The notes beneath the pieces are model-generated. The model searched no databases, was not told the DNA's origin, and worked only from the letters and a program-made list of their open reading frames with translations. The position numbers were made by a program, and so were the translations under genes. From Saccharopolyspora erythraea (GTDB lineage: Bacteria > Actinomycetota > Actinomycetes > Mycobacteriales > Pseudonocardiaceae), in the NCBI RefSeq assembly GCF_018141105.1, contig NZ_CP054839.1, positions 7,319,411 through 7,383,410 on the forward strand: a stretch of DNA of 64,000 bases, read 5' to 3'. This document shows, piece by piece, positions 44,499 to 52,956 of this stretch. Position 1 is the first letter of the stretch. Each line of letters begins with the position of its first letter.

Positions 44499-45194
44499 TC
44501 ACCCGGCCCAGGACTCCAGCCCGCGCATGATCACTTCCAGGCCGAACTCGAAGCGCTCGTCGCCCTCGCCGGCCATCAGCGACGGGAGCAGCGCGACGAT
44601 CGTGGGGAAGGTCTCACGCGGCAGTTCGGAGAAGTAGCGCTCCACTTGGGACATCCGCTCCCCGAGTTCGTCGGCGGGTAGACCGAACGCCGCACTGCGT
44701 TCCAACGCGACCGCGTTCGGGTAGAGCGCGAGCAGATCCGCGGCGAAGGCGACCACGCGGTCCGGAAGCCCGGCCGAGCGCAGGATGGCGAGGATGGCCT
44801 CCATCATCGCCAGCGCGTTGGGGCCGGTCGGCGCCGGCGTGCGCATGACGACCTGGGCGATGCCCGGGTGCGCGGCGAGCACCCGCAGCTGGTCGCGGGC
44901 GATCTGCTTGAGCTGGTCGCGCCAGCGGCCGGGATCGGGCTCCGGAACCGGGATCTCGCCGATGACCAGGTCGAGCATCAGCTCGTGCAGCTCACCCTTG
45001 TTGCGCACGTAGGCGTAGAGCGACGCGGCACCGGTGCCGAGCTCCTGCGCGACGCGGCGCATGCTCACCGCGTCGAGCCCTTCGCGGTCCATCAGGCCGA
45101 GCGCGGTCCCGACGATCGCCTCCAGGCTCAGCGGTTGCCTGCCCGCCCGCGACCTGCCCGCCCGCTGCTGCCACGGCGGAACCGGAACCGACAT
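44499..45194 (-). CDS. TetR-family transcriptional regulator
   Basis: 231 residues: a TetR helix-turn-helix ([47 protein letters not shown]) and a TetR_C_1-type ligand domain. ATG 45194 has GGAGGAGG 7 nt upstream. The downstream stop is close to the upp start on the same strand (gap about 20 bp), but upp has its own promoter. It is divergent from an FAD monooxygenase across a five-site operator array and very probably represses it. Confidence 0.88.
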   Translation of the reverse strand: MSVPVPPWQQRAGRSRAGRQPLSLEAIVGTALGLMDREGLDAVSMRRVAQELGTGAASLYAYVRNKGELHELMLDLVIGEIPVPEPDPGRWRDQLKQIARDQLRVLAAHPGIAQVVMRTPAPTGPNALAMMEAILAILRSAGLPDRVVAFAADLLALYPNAVALERSAAFGLPADELGERMSQVERYFSELPRETFPTIVALLPSLMAGEGDERFEFGLEVIMRGLESWAG

Positions 45195-45218
45195 CCACGA
45201 ACCTCCTCCGACTGTCGC

Positions 45219-45304
45219 GAACACTGTACTTGAGACGAACGGTGTTCTTGACACGAACGCTGTTCGCGCATAGAACGGTGTTCGTAGCGTTGCGAACACC
45301 GTTC
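45219..45304. promoter_or_regulatory. Five-copy operator array GAAC-N3-GTTC between tetR and the monooxygenase
   Basis: Five 11-bp palindromic elements start at 45219 (GAACACTGTAC, one mismatch), 45237, 45255, 45273 and 45294. The first four are spaced exactly 18 bp apart, the last 21 bp. Centres alternate GGT, GCT, GGT and ACC. This covers the whole divergent promoter and is the obvious binding region of the adjacent TetR protein, perhaps cooperatively. Confidence 0.75.
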
Positions 45305-45324
45305 GATGCCGATTAGGAGCGCCG

Positions 45325-47106
45325 ATGTCCACGACGACCACCAACACCGGAACAACTGGCGACACCGGGGCGACCGGCCGGAAGAGCGGGAACGGGCCGA
45401 TCGAGCCGGAGAACGGACCGATCGGCACCGAGGACCGAGCGGCCGACGCGAAGGACCAAGCGATCGGCGCGGAGGACGGGGGCGGAACTCCGGTGCTCAT
45501 CGCGGGGGCGGGCCTGGCGGGGCTGTCGACCGCCGTCTTCCTCGGCCTGCACGGCGTGCGCGCCGTGGTCGTCGAGCGCCACGCGAGCACGTCGACGCAC
45601 CCGAAGGCCCGCGGTCAGCAGCCGCACACGATGGAAGCGTTGCGCCTGGCGGGCTTGGAGGAGTCCTTCGACGCCGCGTCGCCGAAGAGCCGCGGCTTCA
45701 CCATCCGGATCGCCGAGAGCGTGCGCGGCCCGGTGTTCCGCGAGATCCTGCACGACACGTTCGTGCAGCTCCACCACCTGACCCCGGCCGGATCGGCCGA
45801 CGCCAGCCAGGAGAGCGCGGAGCGGATCCTCGCCGCCCGAGCCCGCGAGCTCGGCGCCGACCTTCGCTTCTCGACCGAGCTGGAGAGCTTCGAGCAGGAC
45901 GACCATGGCGTGACGGCGACCGTCCGCGACCTGACCAGCGGTGCACGGAGCACCCTTCGGGCCGGGTATCTGGTCGGCGCCGACGGCAACCGGAGTCCGG
46001 TCCGCGAGGCGCTGGGCATCGGCACCCACGGCGAGGGGTCGTTCGGGCACTACATCCACTGGACGATCCGCGCCGACCTCGCCCCGCTGGTCGGCGACCA
46101 GCAGGTGCTCTACTACCTGCGGAACCCGGAGTTGTCGGGCGCCAGCGGCGTGGTGTGCAGCACCGACGACCCCGACCGCTTCATCGTCGCGGTCGCATAT
46201 GACCCGGCCGTCGAGGACGAGTCCGACTTCTCCGACGAACGCGCGCTCGAACAGGTCAGGATCGCGGCCGGCATTGACGACCTCGACGTCGAGATTCTGG
46301 CGCGGGCGGCCGTCGAGACCGGGATGCACGTCGCCGACCGGTTCAGCGCGGGACGGGCGCACCTCGTCGGCGACGCCGCCCACACCATGCCGCCGCAGGG
46401 CGGCATGGGAGGCAACACCGCCGTGATGGACGGCTTCTACCTGGCGTGGAAGCTGGCCGCAGTGGTCAAGGGCGAGGCGGGAGCGTCCCTGCTCGACAGC
46501 CACGACGCCGAACGCCGGCCCGTGGGCGAATGGATCGCGCGCAACCAGTACAACAACGCGATCTACCGCAACGCCCGTCCCGGCGACGCGCAGGGCGATG
46601 CGGAGCCGCCGATCGAGGACCCGGGGCTGCTGTGCTTCGGCTACCGGCACAACGGCGCGATCGTGGCCGAACCCGGGGACGAGGGCGAACTCCTGGAGGA
46701 ACCGATTCAGCCCACGGGGCGGCCGGGCTCCCGCGCACCCCACGTCGTGCTGCGGAGGAGGGGTGGAGGCGAGGGCTCGGGCGGCAGCGGGGACGGGTGT
46801 CGGGGCGGCGACGTGTCGACGATCGACCTCTTCGGGCGCGGGTTCGTCCTCCTGGCGGGGTCGGAGGACTGGGCCCGGTCAGGCGTCGCGGTCCGGGACT
46901 CCCTCGGTGTGGGGCTGACGGTGCATATGATCGGCCGTGCGGGGTCCGGCAGCGGAGAGTTCGAAGGGGAGTGGGCCGACGCCTACGGCGTGTCGGAGCA
47001 GGGGGCCGTGCTCGTGCGGCCCGACCGGTTCATCGCTTGGCGGAGTGTCGGAGCGGGGACGACGGCGGAGTTGGAGAAGGCGTTGCGGACCGTGCTCGGG
47101 CGGTGA
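45325..47106 (+). CDS. FAD-dependent aromatic monooxygenase
   Basis: 593 residues of the PHBH/RdmE-PgaE group: GAGLAGLSTAVFL dinucleotide site from residue 61, GADGNRSPVREALG, and the FAD ribityl site GRAHLVGDAAHTMPPQGGMGGNTAVMD. A C-terminal thioredoxin-like domain ends the protein. The first 50 residues are a low-complexity Thr/Gly then acidic extension before the Rossmann fold. AGGAGC lies 4 nt before the ATG. Likely substrates are polyketide-like or phenolic aromatics, including antibiotics; the TetR partner suggests substrate-induced expression. It is a single gene, not part of a biosynthetic cluster. Confidence 0.88.
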   Translation: MSTTTTNTGTTGDTGATGRKSGNGPIEPENGPIGTEDRAADAKDQAIGAEDGGGTPVLIAGAGLAGLSTAVFLGLHGVRAVVVERHASTSTHPKARGQQPHTMEALRLAGLEESFDAASPKSRGFTIRIAESVRGPVFREILHDTFVQLHHLTPAGSADASQESAERILAARARELGADLRFSTELESFEQDDHGVTATVRDLTSGARSTLRAGYLVGADGNRSPVREALGIGTHGEGSFGHYIHWTIRADLAPLVGDQQVLYYLRNPELSGASGVVCSTDDPDRFIVAVAYDPAVEDESDFSDERALEQVRIAAGIDDLDVEILARAAVETGMHVADRFSAGRAHLVGDAAHTMPPQGGMGGNTAVMDGFYLAWKLAAVVKGEAGASLLDSHDAERRPVGEWIARNQYNNAIYRNARPGDAQGDAEPPIEDPGLLCFGYRHNGAIVAEPGDEGELLEEPIQPTGRPGSRAPHVVLRRRGGGEGSGGSGDGCRGGDVSTIDLFGRGFVLLAGSEDWARSGVAVRDSLGVGLTVHMIGRAGSGSGEFEGEWADAYGVSEQGAVLVRPDRFIAWRSVGAGTTAELEKALRTVLGR

Positions 47107-47118
47107 GGGGCAGGGGGG

Positions 47119-47330
47119 CTCTTGAGGCAGCGGCTATTGCTGGCGGGTCACCTTCAGAGCGGGGGCGCGGGGGTTTTCGACGCATCCAGCGGAGCTGGCG
47201 GGTCACTTTGGGGGTGGGGGGGCGCGGGGGTTTTCGAGGCAGCGGCTCATGCTGGCGGGGCGCTTTGAGAGCGGGGGCGCGGGAGTTTTCGACGCATCCA
47301 GCCCAGGCTGGCGGGTCACCTTGGGGTGGG
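47119..47330. repeat. Tandem degenerate repeats of about 56 bp
   Basis: Four copies begin with CTGGCGGGTC or CTGGCGGGGC at 47140, 47195, 47252 and 47308. Each carries a GCGGGGGCGCGGGGGTTTTCGA block. The same unit recurs in inverted orientation at about 61380-61590. No gene is present. Confidence 0.65.
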
Positions 47331-47583
47331 GGGTTTCTGGGGCGCTCGCCGCCCCCAGGCCCCCGGCAGGTCTCCGGGATGAGTGGGTTTTCGGGGGATG
47401 CTGCGGTGGGGCGGTTGGTGGTTCTCATCCCGTCGACCTCCACGAGGGCTATCAGACCGCGTCAAGGGGGCGATTTTTCGAGGCAGCCTGCGGTTGGCAT
47501 CAGGGGTGCCCCCTTGACCCGGTCTGATCGGGCTGGCGCCAGGTCGACGGGATGAGAACCGGGCACCGCCCGTGTGCGTGAGG
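47330..47583. repeat. 254-bp long inverted repeat, left copy
   Basis: Nearly identical to the reverse complement of 61123-61377. It contains a 141-bp palindromic element (47420-47560) whose 20-bp ends GGTTCTCATCCCGTCGACCT are perfect inverted repeats and whose inner 21-bp arms (47451-47471, 47508-47528) pair with one mismatch. Flanking homology includes the CACCGCCCGTGTGCGTGAGG segment. There is no ORF of note inside. Confidence 0.85.
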
Positions 47584-47584
47584 C

Positions 47585-47618
47585 GACGGGGCTTCCGGAA
47601 TGTGCTGGAAGCCCCGTC
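47585..47618 (-). terminator. Terminator of the formaldehyde/alcohol dehydrogenase gene
   Basis: GACGGGGCTTCC and GGAAGCCCCGTC are perfect 12-bp arms with a 10-nt loop, 17 bp past the stop at 47635. It abuts the long inverted repeat. Confidence 0.75.
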
Positions 47619-47634
47619 GTCGCGGTTGTTGTTG

Positions 47635-48768
47635 TTACGGGTGCAGGACCACCTTGGTGTAGCCCTCGATGCGTTGGTCGAACTTGCGGTAGGCGTCCGG
47701 CGCCTCCGAGAGCGACAGCTCGTGGGAGACGACGAAGCTGGGGGTTGCCCGTCCGGCCGTGATCATGTCGCGGAGCTGCCGGTTGTAGCGCTTGACGTTG
47801 CACTGGCCGGTGCCCATGACCTGGCCCTTCTCGAACATGCGGCCGATGCTGACCAGCAGCTTGCCCTGCTGGGCGTTGCTGTCCGGTCCGCCCGGGTCGG
47901 CCGGCACGTAGAGGCCGGGCACGCCCATGCGGCCGGTGGGCCGCACGGTCTCGATCAGCGAGTTCAGCACGACCGCCGGCTCCTCCTTGGAGGCGTCGCC
48001 GACCTGCGCCTGGTAGCCGACCGCGTCGACGCCCTTGTCGGTGCCCTCGCCGTCGGTCTGGTCCTTGATCTGCTGCACCGGGTCGCCCTTGCTGAAGTCG
48101 ATCGGGATCGCGCCGATCTCCTCGGCCTTGGCCAGCCGCTCCGGGACCCGGTCCACGGAGAACACCCGCGATGCCCCGCGCAGCAGGGCCGAGTAGGCGG
48201 CCATCAGGCCGACCGGCCCCGCCCCGTAGACCACGCAGGTCTCGCCGGGCGAGACCTGCGCCAGCTCACAGCCGTGGTAGCCGGTGGGGAAGATGTCGGC
48301 CAGCAGGACGTAGTCGCTCTCCTTGCTGGAGTCCGACGGCAGCTTCAGGCAGTTGAAGTCGGCGAAGGGTACCCGCAGGTACTCCGCCTGCCCACCGGTG
48401 TAGGGGCCCATCGCCACGTAGCCGTAGGCCCCGCCCGCGAAGCCGGGGTTGACCGTCAGGCAGAACCCGGTGTCGCGCGCCAGGCAGTTCTTGCAGAAGC
48501 CGCATGCGACGTTGAAGGGCATCACGACCCTGTCGCCGCGTTGCAGGCTCACCACGCCGGAGCCGACCTCCTCGATGATGCCGAGGTTCTCGTGGCCGAA
48601 CACGATGCCGGGCTCCGCGGCCGTCCGCCCTTCGTACATGTGCAGGTCGGAACCGCAGATCGCGGTTGAGGTCACCCGTACGAGTACGTCGTTCGGATGC
48701 TGGATGGTGGGCGTGTCCACTTCGTCCACCGCGACCGAGAACGGTTCCTGGTACACCACTGCTCTCAT
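47635..48768 (-). CDS. Zinc alcohol dehydrogenase, glutathione-independent formaldehyde dehydrogenase type
   Basis: 377 residues of the MDR family. The catalytic zinc site (ICGSDLHMYEG, GHENLGIIEEVGSG) and the structural zinc loop (CGFCKNCLARDTGFC) are intact; the NAD site is VYGAGPVGLMAAYSALL. The long insertion with PGFAGGAYGYVAMGPYTGGQAEYLRVPFADFNCLKLP is the hallmark of glutathione-independent formaldehyde dehydrogenases/dismutases. ATG 48768 follows GGAGGTGG at 6 nt. It probably oxidises formaldehyde or another short aldehyde or alcohol. It is monocistronic, right next to the inverted repeat boundary. Confidence 0.88.
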   Translation of the reverse strand: MRAVVYQEPFSVAVDEVDTPTIQHPNDVLVRVTSTAICGSDLHMYEGRTAAEPGIVFGHENLGIIEEVGSGVVSLQRGDRVVMPFNVACGFCKNCLARDTGFCLTVNPGFAGGAYGYVAMGPYTGGQAEYLRVPFADFNCLKLPSDSSKESDYVLLADIFPTGYHGCELAQVSPGETCVVYGAGPVGLMAAYSALLRGASRVFSVDRVPERLAKAEEIGAIPIDFSKGDPVQQIKDQTDGEGTDKGVDAVGYQAQVGDASKEEPAVVLNSLIETVRPTGRMGVPGLYVPADPGGPDSNAQQGKLLVSIGRMFEKGQVMGTGQCNVKRYNRQLRDMITAGRATPSFVVSHELSLSEAPDAYRKFDQRIEGYTKVVLHP

Positions 48769-48880
48769 CACCGACCACCTCCAGGGGACGTCCGAGGCAC
48801 TACTCAGGGACTACCCCGGCCGGCGCCGTCCAAAGGTCCGCACGGAGGGAAATTTGGGCCGACCGCGCCCGCTAGCCGGG

Positions 48881-49465
48881 TCAGCGCCGGCCGGCTTCCT
48901 CCGCCACTCGCTCCAGCCGGGCCCGGTAGTCCTCCCACCACGCCCGGTCGGCTGGCGGCATGTTGTCGTTGTCCTCACGCATGCCGACCTCGCCGTCGAT
49001 GAGCTCCCGGACGATGTCGGCGTGCCCGGCGTGGCGGTGGGTCTCGGCGATCACGTGCACCAGGATCCGGTGCAGCGTCACCTCGCCGCCCGGCCACCAC
49101 GGGACCTTGCCGGTCGAGTCGAGCGACAGCGCCTCGATCGTGGCGTCCGCGTGCGCCCACGCCCGGCGGTACAGCGCGACGATGTCCTCCCGCGACTCCT
49201 CGGCGGTCGCCCACATGTCGCCGTTGGGCTCGGCGCCTTCCTCGTACCAGGGCAACGGCTCGTCGGACGGACGGTCGAAGACGAAACCGAAGTAGCCCAG
49301 CTCGCAGCAAGCCGCGTGTTTGACCAGGCCGAGAAGATTCGTGCCGGTCGGAGTCAGCGGCCGCCGGACGTCGTACTCGCCGAGCCCGTCGAGCTTCCAG
49401 AGCAGCGCCTCGCGGGCCGCTCGGAGGTAGTGGTGGAGGTCCGCTTTCGGATCTGATGCCGTCAT
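48881..49465 (-). CDS. DinB-like DUF664 protein
   Basis: 194 residues, four-helix DinB/YfiT-type fold: LRAAREALLWKLDGLGEYDVRRPLTPTGTNLLGLVKHAACCELGYFG, and HRILVHVIAETHRHAGHADIVRELIDG with His residues placed as metal ligands. Members are putative metal-dependent thiol (mycothiol) transferases or hydrolases. It starts at ATG 49465 without a ribosome site and is divergent from deoC across 87 bp. Confidence 0.85.
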   Translation of the reverse strand: MTASDPKADLHHYLRAAREALLWKLDGLGEYDVRRPLTPTGTNLLGLVKHAACCELGYFGFVFDRPSDEPLPWYEEGAEPNGDMWATAEESREDIVALYRRAWAHADATIEALSLDSTGKVPWWPGGEVTLHRILVHVIAETHRHAGHADIVRELIDGEVGMREDNDNMPPADRAWWEDYRARLERVAEEAGRR

Positions 49466-49539
49466 GGTGGGCAGCCTGCCACCGCACACCGACGAGTTCT
49501 CGCCCGAACGACTGCGGGCCGTGCGGGACCTCCGGCCCT

Positions 49540-49552
49540 TAGACTCCGGAGC
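49540..49552 (+). promoter_or_regulatory. Leaderless promoter of deoC
   Basis: TAGACT (49540-49545) is 7 nt before ATG 49553. CCGGAG occurs between them but is too close to serve as a ribosome site. Confidence 0.55.
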
Positions 49553-50539
49553 ATGGCCAACCCGCCACCAACAACGCCGTCGGTGACGAGCTCCCCCGGT
49601 CTGCCGGCCGAGCTCGCCGAGGCGACCAAGGACGACAGCACCCTGCGCCGCTTCCTGCACGGGCTTCCCGGCGTCGACCAGGTCGGGCTCGAACAGCGAG
49701 CCGCAGGCCTGGCCACCCGCAGCATCAAGAAAGCCGCGAAGCTGTGGGCGATCGACACCGCGATCGGCATGGTCGACCTCACCACGCTCGAAGGCGCCGA
49801 CACCGAGGGCAAGGTCCGCGCGCTCTGCGCCAAGGGCCGCAACCCGGACCCGGACCGGCCCGGCGCGCCGCGCGTGGCCGCGATCTGCGTGTACCCGGAC
49901 CTGGCCGCGGTCGCCGTGGAGGCGCTGCGCGGCTCCGGCGTCGGGGTCGCGTCGGTGGCCACGGCCTTCCCTTCCGGGCGATCGTCGCGGCAGGTCAAAC
50001 TCGCCGACGTGGAGCTGGCCGTGTCGGCCGGTGCGACCGAGGTCGACATGGTGATCGACCGCGGCGCCTTCCTGTCCGGCCGCTACGGCCAGGTGTTCGA
50101 CGAGATCCAGGCGGTCAAGGCGGCCTGCGGCGACGCGCACCTGAAGGTCATCCTGGAGACCGGCGAGCTGGCCACCTACGACAACGTGCGGCGCGCCTCC
50201 TGGCTGGCGCTGCTGGCAGGCGGCGACTTCATCAAGACCTCCACCGGCAAGGTTTCGCCCGCCGCGACGCTGCCGGTGACGCACCTGATGCTGCAGGCGG
50301 TGCGCGACTGGCGCGACCACACCGGCGAGCTGCGCGGGGTCAAGCCCGCGGGCGGCATCCGCAACACCAAGGACGCCATCCGCTACCTGGTGGCGGTGCA
50401 CGAGGTGGCGGGCCCGGAATGGCTGACCCCGGAGCTGTTCCGCTTCGGCGCCTCCAGCCTGCTCAACGACCTGCTGATGCAGCGGCGGACCCAGCTCGAC
50501 GGCCACTACTCCGGCCCCGACTACGTGGCGGTGGACTGA
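49553..50539 (+). CDS. deoC: Deoxyribose-phosphate aldolase
   Basis: 328 residues. The Schiff-base Lys is K228 in GGDFIKTSTGK; the second active-site Lys region VKPAGGIRNTKDAI is also present, and VDMVIDRGAFLSG is typical. It splits 2-deoxyribose 5-phosphate into glyceraldehyde 3-phosphate and acetaldehyde. It has an N-terminal extension of about 45 residues compared with the short bacterial type, as in other actinomycete DeoC proteins. It is followed after 1 bp by an aldehyde dehydrogenase that can take the acetaldehyde. Confidence 0.94.
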   Translation: MANPPPTTPSVTSSPGLPAELAEATKDDSTLRRFLHGLPGVDQVGLEQRAAGLATRSIKKAAKLWAIDTAIGMVDLTTLEGADTEGKVRALCAKGRNPDPDRPGAPRVAAICVYPDLAAVAVEALRGSGVGVASVATAFPSGRSSRQVKLADVELAVSAGATEVDMVIDRGAFLSGRYGQVFDEIQAVKAACGDAHLKVILETGELATYDNVRRASWLALLAGGDFIKTSTGKVSPAATLPVTHLMLQAVRDWRDHTGELRGVKPAGGIRNTKDAIRYLVAVHEVAGPEWLTPELFRFGASSLLNDLLMQRRTQLDGHYSGPDYVAVD

Positions 50540-50540
50540 C

Positions 50541-51989
50541 ATGCCCGAGGAGACCCACAGCCCGTGGGAGTACGCGCCCGCCCCCGAGTCGCGGGCGATC
50601 GCCAACCTCCAGCCGAGCTACCGGATGTTCGTCGACGGCGAGTTCGTCGACGGCGCGGGCGAACCTCTCAAGAGCGTCAACCCCGCGACCGAGGAGACCC
50701 TCGCCGAGGTCTCCAGCGCCGCGGCGTCCGATGTGGACAACGCGGTTCGCGCCGCGCGCAAGGCGTTCGACAGGACGTGGGGCAAGATGCCCGGTTCCGA
50801 GCGCGCGAAGTACCTGTTCCGAATCGCCCGGCTGATCCAGGAGCGCGGGCGCGAGCTGGCCGTGCTGGAGACGCTCGACAACGGCAAGCCCATCAAGGAG
50901 TCCCGCGACGCCGACATCCCCACCGCGGCGGCGCACTTCTTCCACCACGCGGGCTGGGCCGACAAGCTCTCCTACGCCGGTTACGGCCCCGACCCCCGGC
51001 CGGTCGGCGTCGCGGGCCAGGTCATCCCCTGGAACTTCCCGCTGCTGATGCTGGCCTGGAAGATCGCACCCGCGCTGGCCTGCGGAAACACCGTGGTCCT
51101 CAAGCCCGCGGAGACCACGCCGCTCACGGCGCTGGTCTTCGCCGAGATCTGCCAGCAGGCCGGACTGCCCCCGGGCGTGGTCAACATCCTGCCCGGAGCC
51201 GGAGACGTCGGCGCCGAGCTGGTCGGGCACGCCGGGGTCGACAAGGTCGCCTTCACCGGCTCCACCGAGGTCGGCAAGCAGATCCAGCGCACCCTGGCCG
51301 GCAGCGGCAAGAAGCTGACGCTGGAGCTCGGCGGCAAGGCTGCCAACGTCGTCTTCGACGACGCGCCACTGGACCAGGCCGTCGAGGGCATCGTCAACGG
51401 CATCTTCTTCAACCAGGGCCACGTCTGCTGCGCGGGTTCGCGGCTGCTGGTACAGGAGTCGGTCGCCGAGGAGCTGCTCGACAAGCTGCGCTCGCGGATC
51501 GCGACGCTGCGGGTCGGCGACCCGCTGGACAAGAACACCGACGTCGGCGCGGTCAACTCGGCCGAGCAGCTCGAACGGATCACCGCGCTGAGCGCGACCG
51601 GCGACGCCGAGGGCGCAAGCCGGTGGACCAGCCCGTGCCCGCTGCCGGAGAAGGGGTTCTTCTTCTCCCCCACCGTCTTCTCCGACGTGCAGCAGTCGAT
51701 GCGCATCGCCCGCGAGGAGATCTTCGGCCCGGTGCTGTCGGTGCTGACCTTCCGCACGCCGGACGAGGCGGTCGCCAAGGCCAACAACACGCCGTACGGG
51801 CTGTCGGCCGGCATCTGGACCGAGAAGGGCTCCCGAATCCTGTGGGCGGCGCAGAAGATGCGCGCCGGGGTGGTGTGGGCCAACACGTTCAACCGGTTCG
51901 ACCCGACCGCGCCGTTCGGCGGCTACCAGGAGTCCGGTTTCGGCCGCGAGGGCGGTCGCGCAGGTCTGGAGGCATATCTCGATGTCTGA
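50541..51989 (+). CDS. Aldehyde dehydrogenase
   Basis: 482 residues, complete ALDH: PWNFPLLMLAWKIAPALACGNTVVLKPAE, FTGSTEVGK, catalytic Glu262 in LELGGKAA and Cys296/297 in NQGHVCCAGSR, EEIFGPVL and the GGYQESGFGREGG end. In this operon it most likely oxidises the acetaldehyde made by DeoC to acetate with NAD(P). ATG 50541 starts 1 bp after the deoC stop. It overlaps the next gene by 8 bp. Confidence 0.92.
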   Translation: MPEETHSPWEYAPAPESRAIANLQPSYRMFVDGEFVDGAGEPLKSVNPATEETLAEVSSAAASDVDNAVRAARKAFDRTWGKMPGSERAKYLFRIARLIQERGRELAVLETLDNGKPIKESRDADIPTAAAHFFHHAGWADKLSYAGYGPDPRPVGVAGQVIPWNFPLLMLAWKIAPALACGNTVVLKPAETTPLTALVFAEICQQAGLPPGVVNILPGAGDVGAELVGHAGVDKVAFTGSTEVGKQIQRTLAGSGKKLTLELGGKAANVVFDDAPLDQAVEGIVNGIFFNQGHVCCAGSRLLVQESVAEELLDKLRSRIATLRVGDPLDKNTDVGAVNSAEQLERITALSATGDAEGASRWTSPCPLPEKGFFFSPTVFSDVQQSMRIAREEIFGPVLSVLTFRTPDEAVAKANNTPYGLSAGIWTEKGSRILWAAQKMRAGVVWANTFNRFDPTAPFGGYQESGFGREGGRAGLEAYLDV

Positions 51990-52845
51990 CCGGTTGGCAG
52001 TGGCCAAGACGTACAAGCTCTACGTCGGCGGCAAGTTCCCGCGCTCGGAGTCGGGCCGCTCCTACCCGGTGCGCGACGCCAAGGGCGGCTTCCTCGCCAA
52101 CGCCGCGCAGGCCTCGCGCAAGGACGTCCGCGACGCGGTTTCGGCCGCGCGCAAGGCTTTCGGCGGCTGGTCCGGGGCGACCGCGTACAACCGCGGCCAG
52201 GTGCTGTTCCGGGTGGCGGAGGTGATGGAAGGGCGACGCGACCAGTTCGCCGCCGAGCTCCGCGCCGCGGAAGGGCTTTCCCAGAAGGCCGCCGAGTCCG
52301 CCGTGGACGCCGCGGTGGACCGCGTGGTCTGGTACGCGGGCTGGACCGACAAGATCGCCTCGGTGCTGGGTGCGGCCAACCCGGTCGCCGGGCCGTACTT
52401 CTCGTTCAGCGTGCCGGAGCCGACCGGCGTGGTGGGCGTGCTCGCACCGCAGTCGTCGTCGCTGCTCGGACTGGTCAGCGTGGTGGCGCCGGTGATCGCC
52501 GCGGGCAACACCTGCGTCGTGGTCGCCTCTTGCGAGCGGCCGCTGCCCGCGATCACCCTCGCCGAGGTCCTGGCGACGTCCGACGTCCCAGGCGGCGTGG
52601 TCAACCTGCTGACCGGGCACGCCGAGGAGCTGGGCCCGTGGTTGGCCTCGCACGCCGACGTCAACGCCCTCGACCCGGTGGGCGCCCCCGGCGAGCTGCG
52701 CGGCGAACTGGAGCGGGCGGCGGCCGAGACGGTCAAGCGCGTGCTGCCGGTGCGCGGCGAGCCGGACTGGAACCGCCAGCCCGACATTCAGCGGCTGCGC
52801 GCGTTCACCGAGGTCAAGACGGTGTGGCACCCGGTCGGAACCTGA
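51982..52845 (+). CDS. Short aldehyde dehydrogenase-like protein lacking the catalytic domain
   Basis: 287 residues. It aligns with the N-terminal cofactor-binding half of ALDH (YVGGKFPRSESGRSYPV, DAVSAARKAFGGWS, VLAPQSSSLLGLVSVVAPVIAAGNTCVV, GGVVNLLTG) but stops before the Glu and Cys catalytic residues. A unique C-terminus ends with IQRLRAFTEVKTVWHPVG. The reading frame is clean and codon bias is normal, so this looks like a deliberate short form rather than a broken gene. Co-transcription suggests a subunit or regulator of the complete ALDH. Confidence 0.8.
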   Translation: MSDRLAVAKTYKLYVGGKFPRSESGRSYPVRDAKGGFLANAAQASRKDVRDAVSAARKAFGGWSGATAYNRGQVLFRVAEVMEGRRDQFAAELRAAEGLSQKAAESAVDAAVDRVVWYAGWTDKIASVLGAANPVAGPYFSFSVPEPTGVVGVLAPQSSSLLGLVSVVAPVIAAGNTCVVVASCERPLPAITLAEVLATSDVPGGVVNLLTGHAEELGPWLASHADVNALDPVGAPGELRGELERAAAETVKRVLPVRGEPDWNRQPDIQRLRAFTEVKTVWHPVGT

Positions 52846-52907
52846 GAGCCTGCCTTTGATCTTGAAGCGGCGTAGCCACGCAAGGTGAGTTGCAGGCACT
52901 GAGAGCG

Positions 52908-52945
52908 CGACGTCCCCGGGCCGCTCGGGCGACCCGGGGACGTCG
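52908..52945. terminator. Convergent terminator after the ALDH pair
   Basis: CGACGTCCCCGGG and CCCGGGGACGTCG are perfect 13-bp arms with a 12-nt loop, placed between convergent gene ends and usable from both sides. Confidence 0.75.
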
Positions 52946-52956
52946 AGGCCGTCCGG

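Noticed and set aside
45325-47106. FAD monooxygenase as part of a secondary-metabolite cluster
   Set aside because: No polyketide, peptide or terpene biosynthetic genes occur nearby; the only linked gene is the TetR regulator.
47107-47330. Gene in the 47.1-47.3 kb frames downstream of the monooxygenase
   Set aside because: The frames translate degenerate repeats and have no family match; the DNA recurs inverted at 61.4-61.6 kb.
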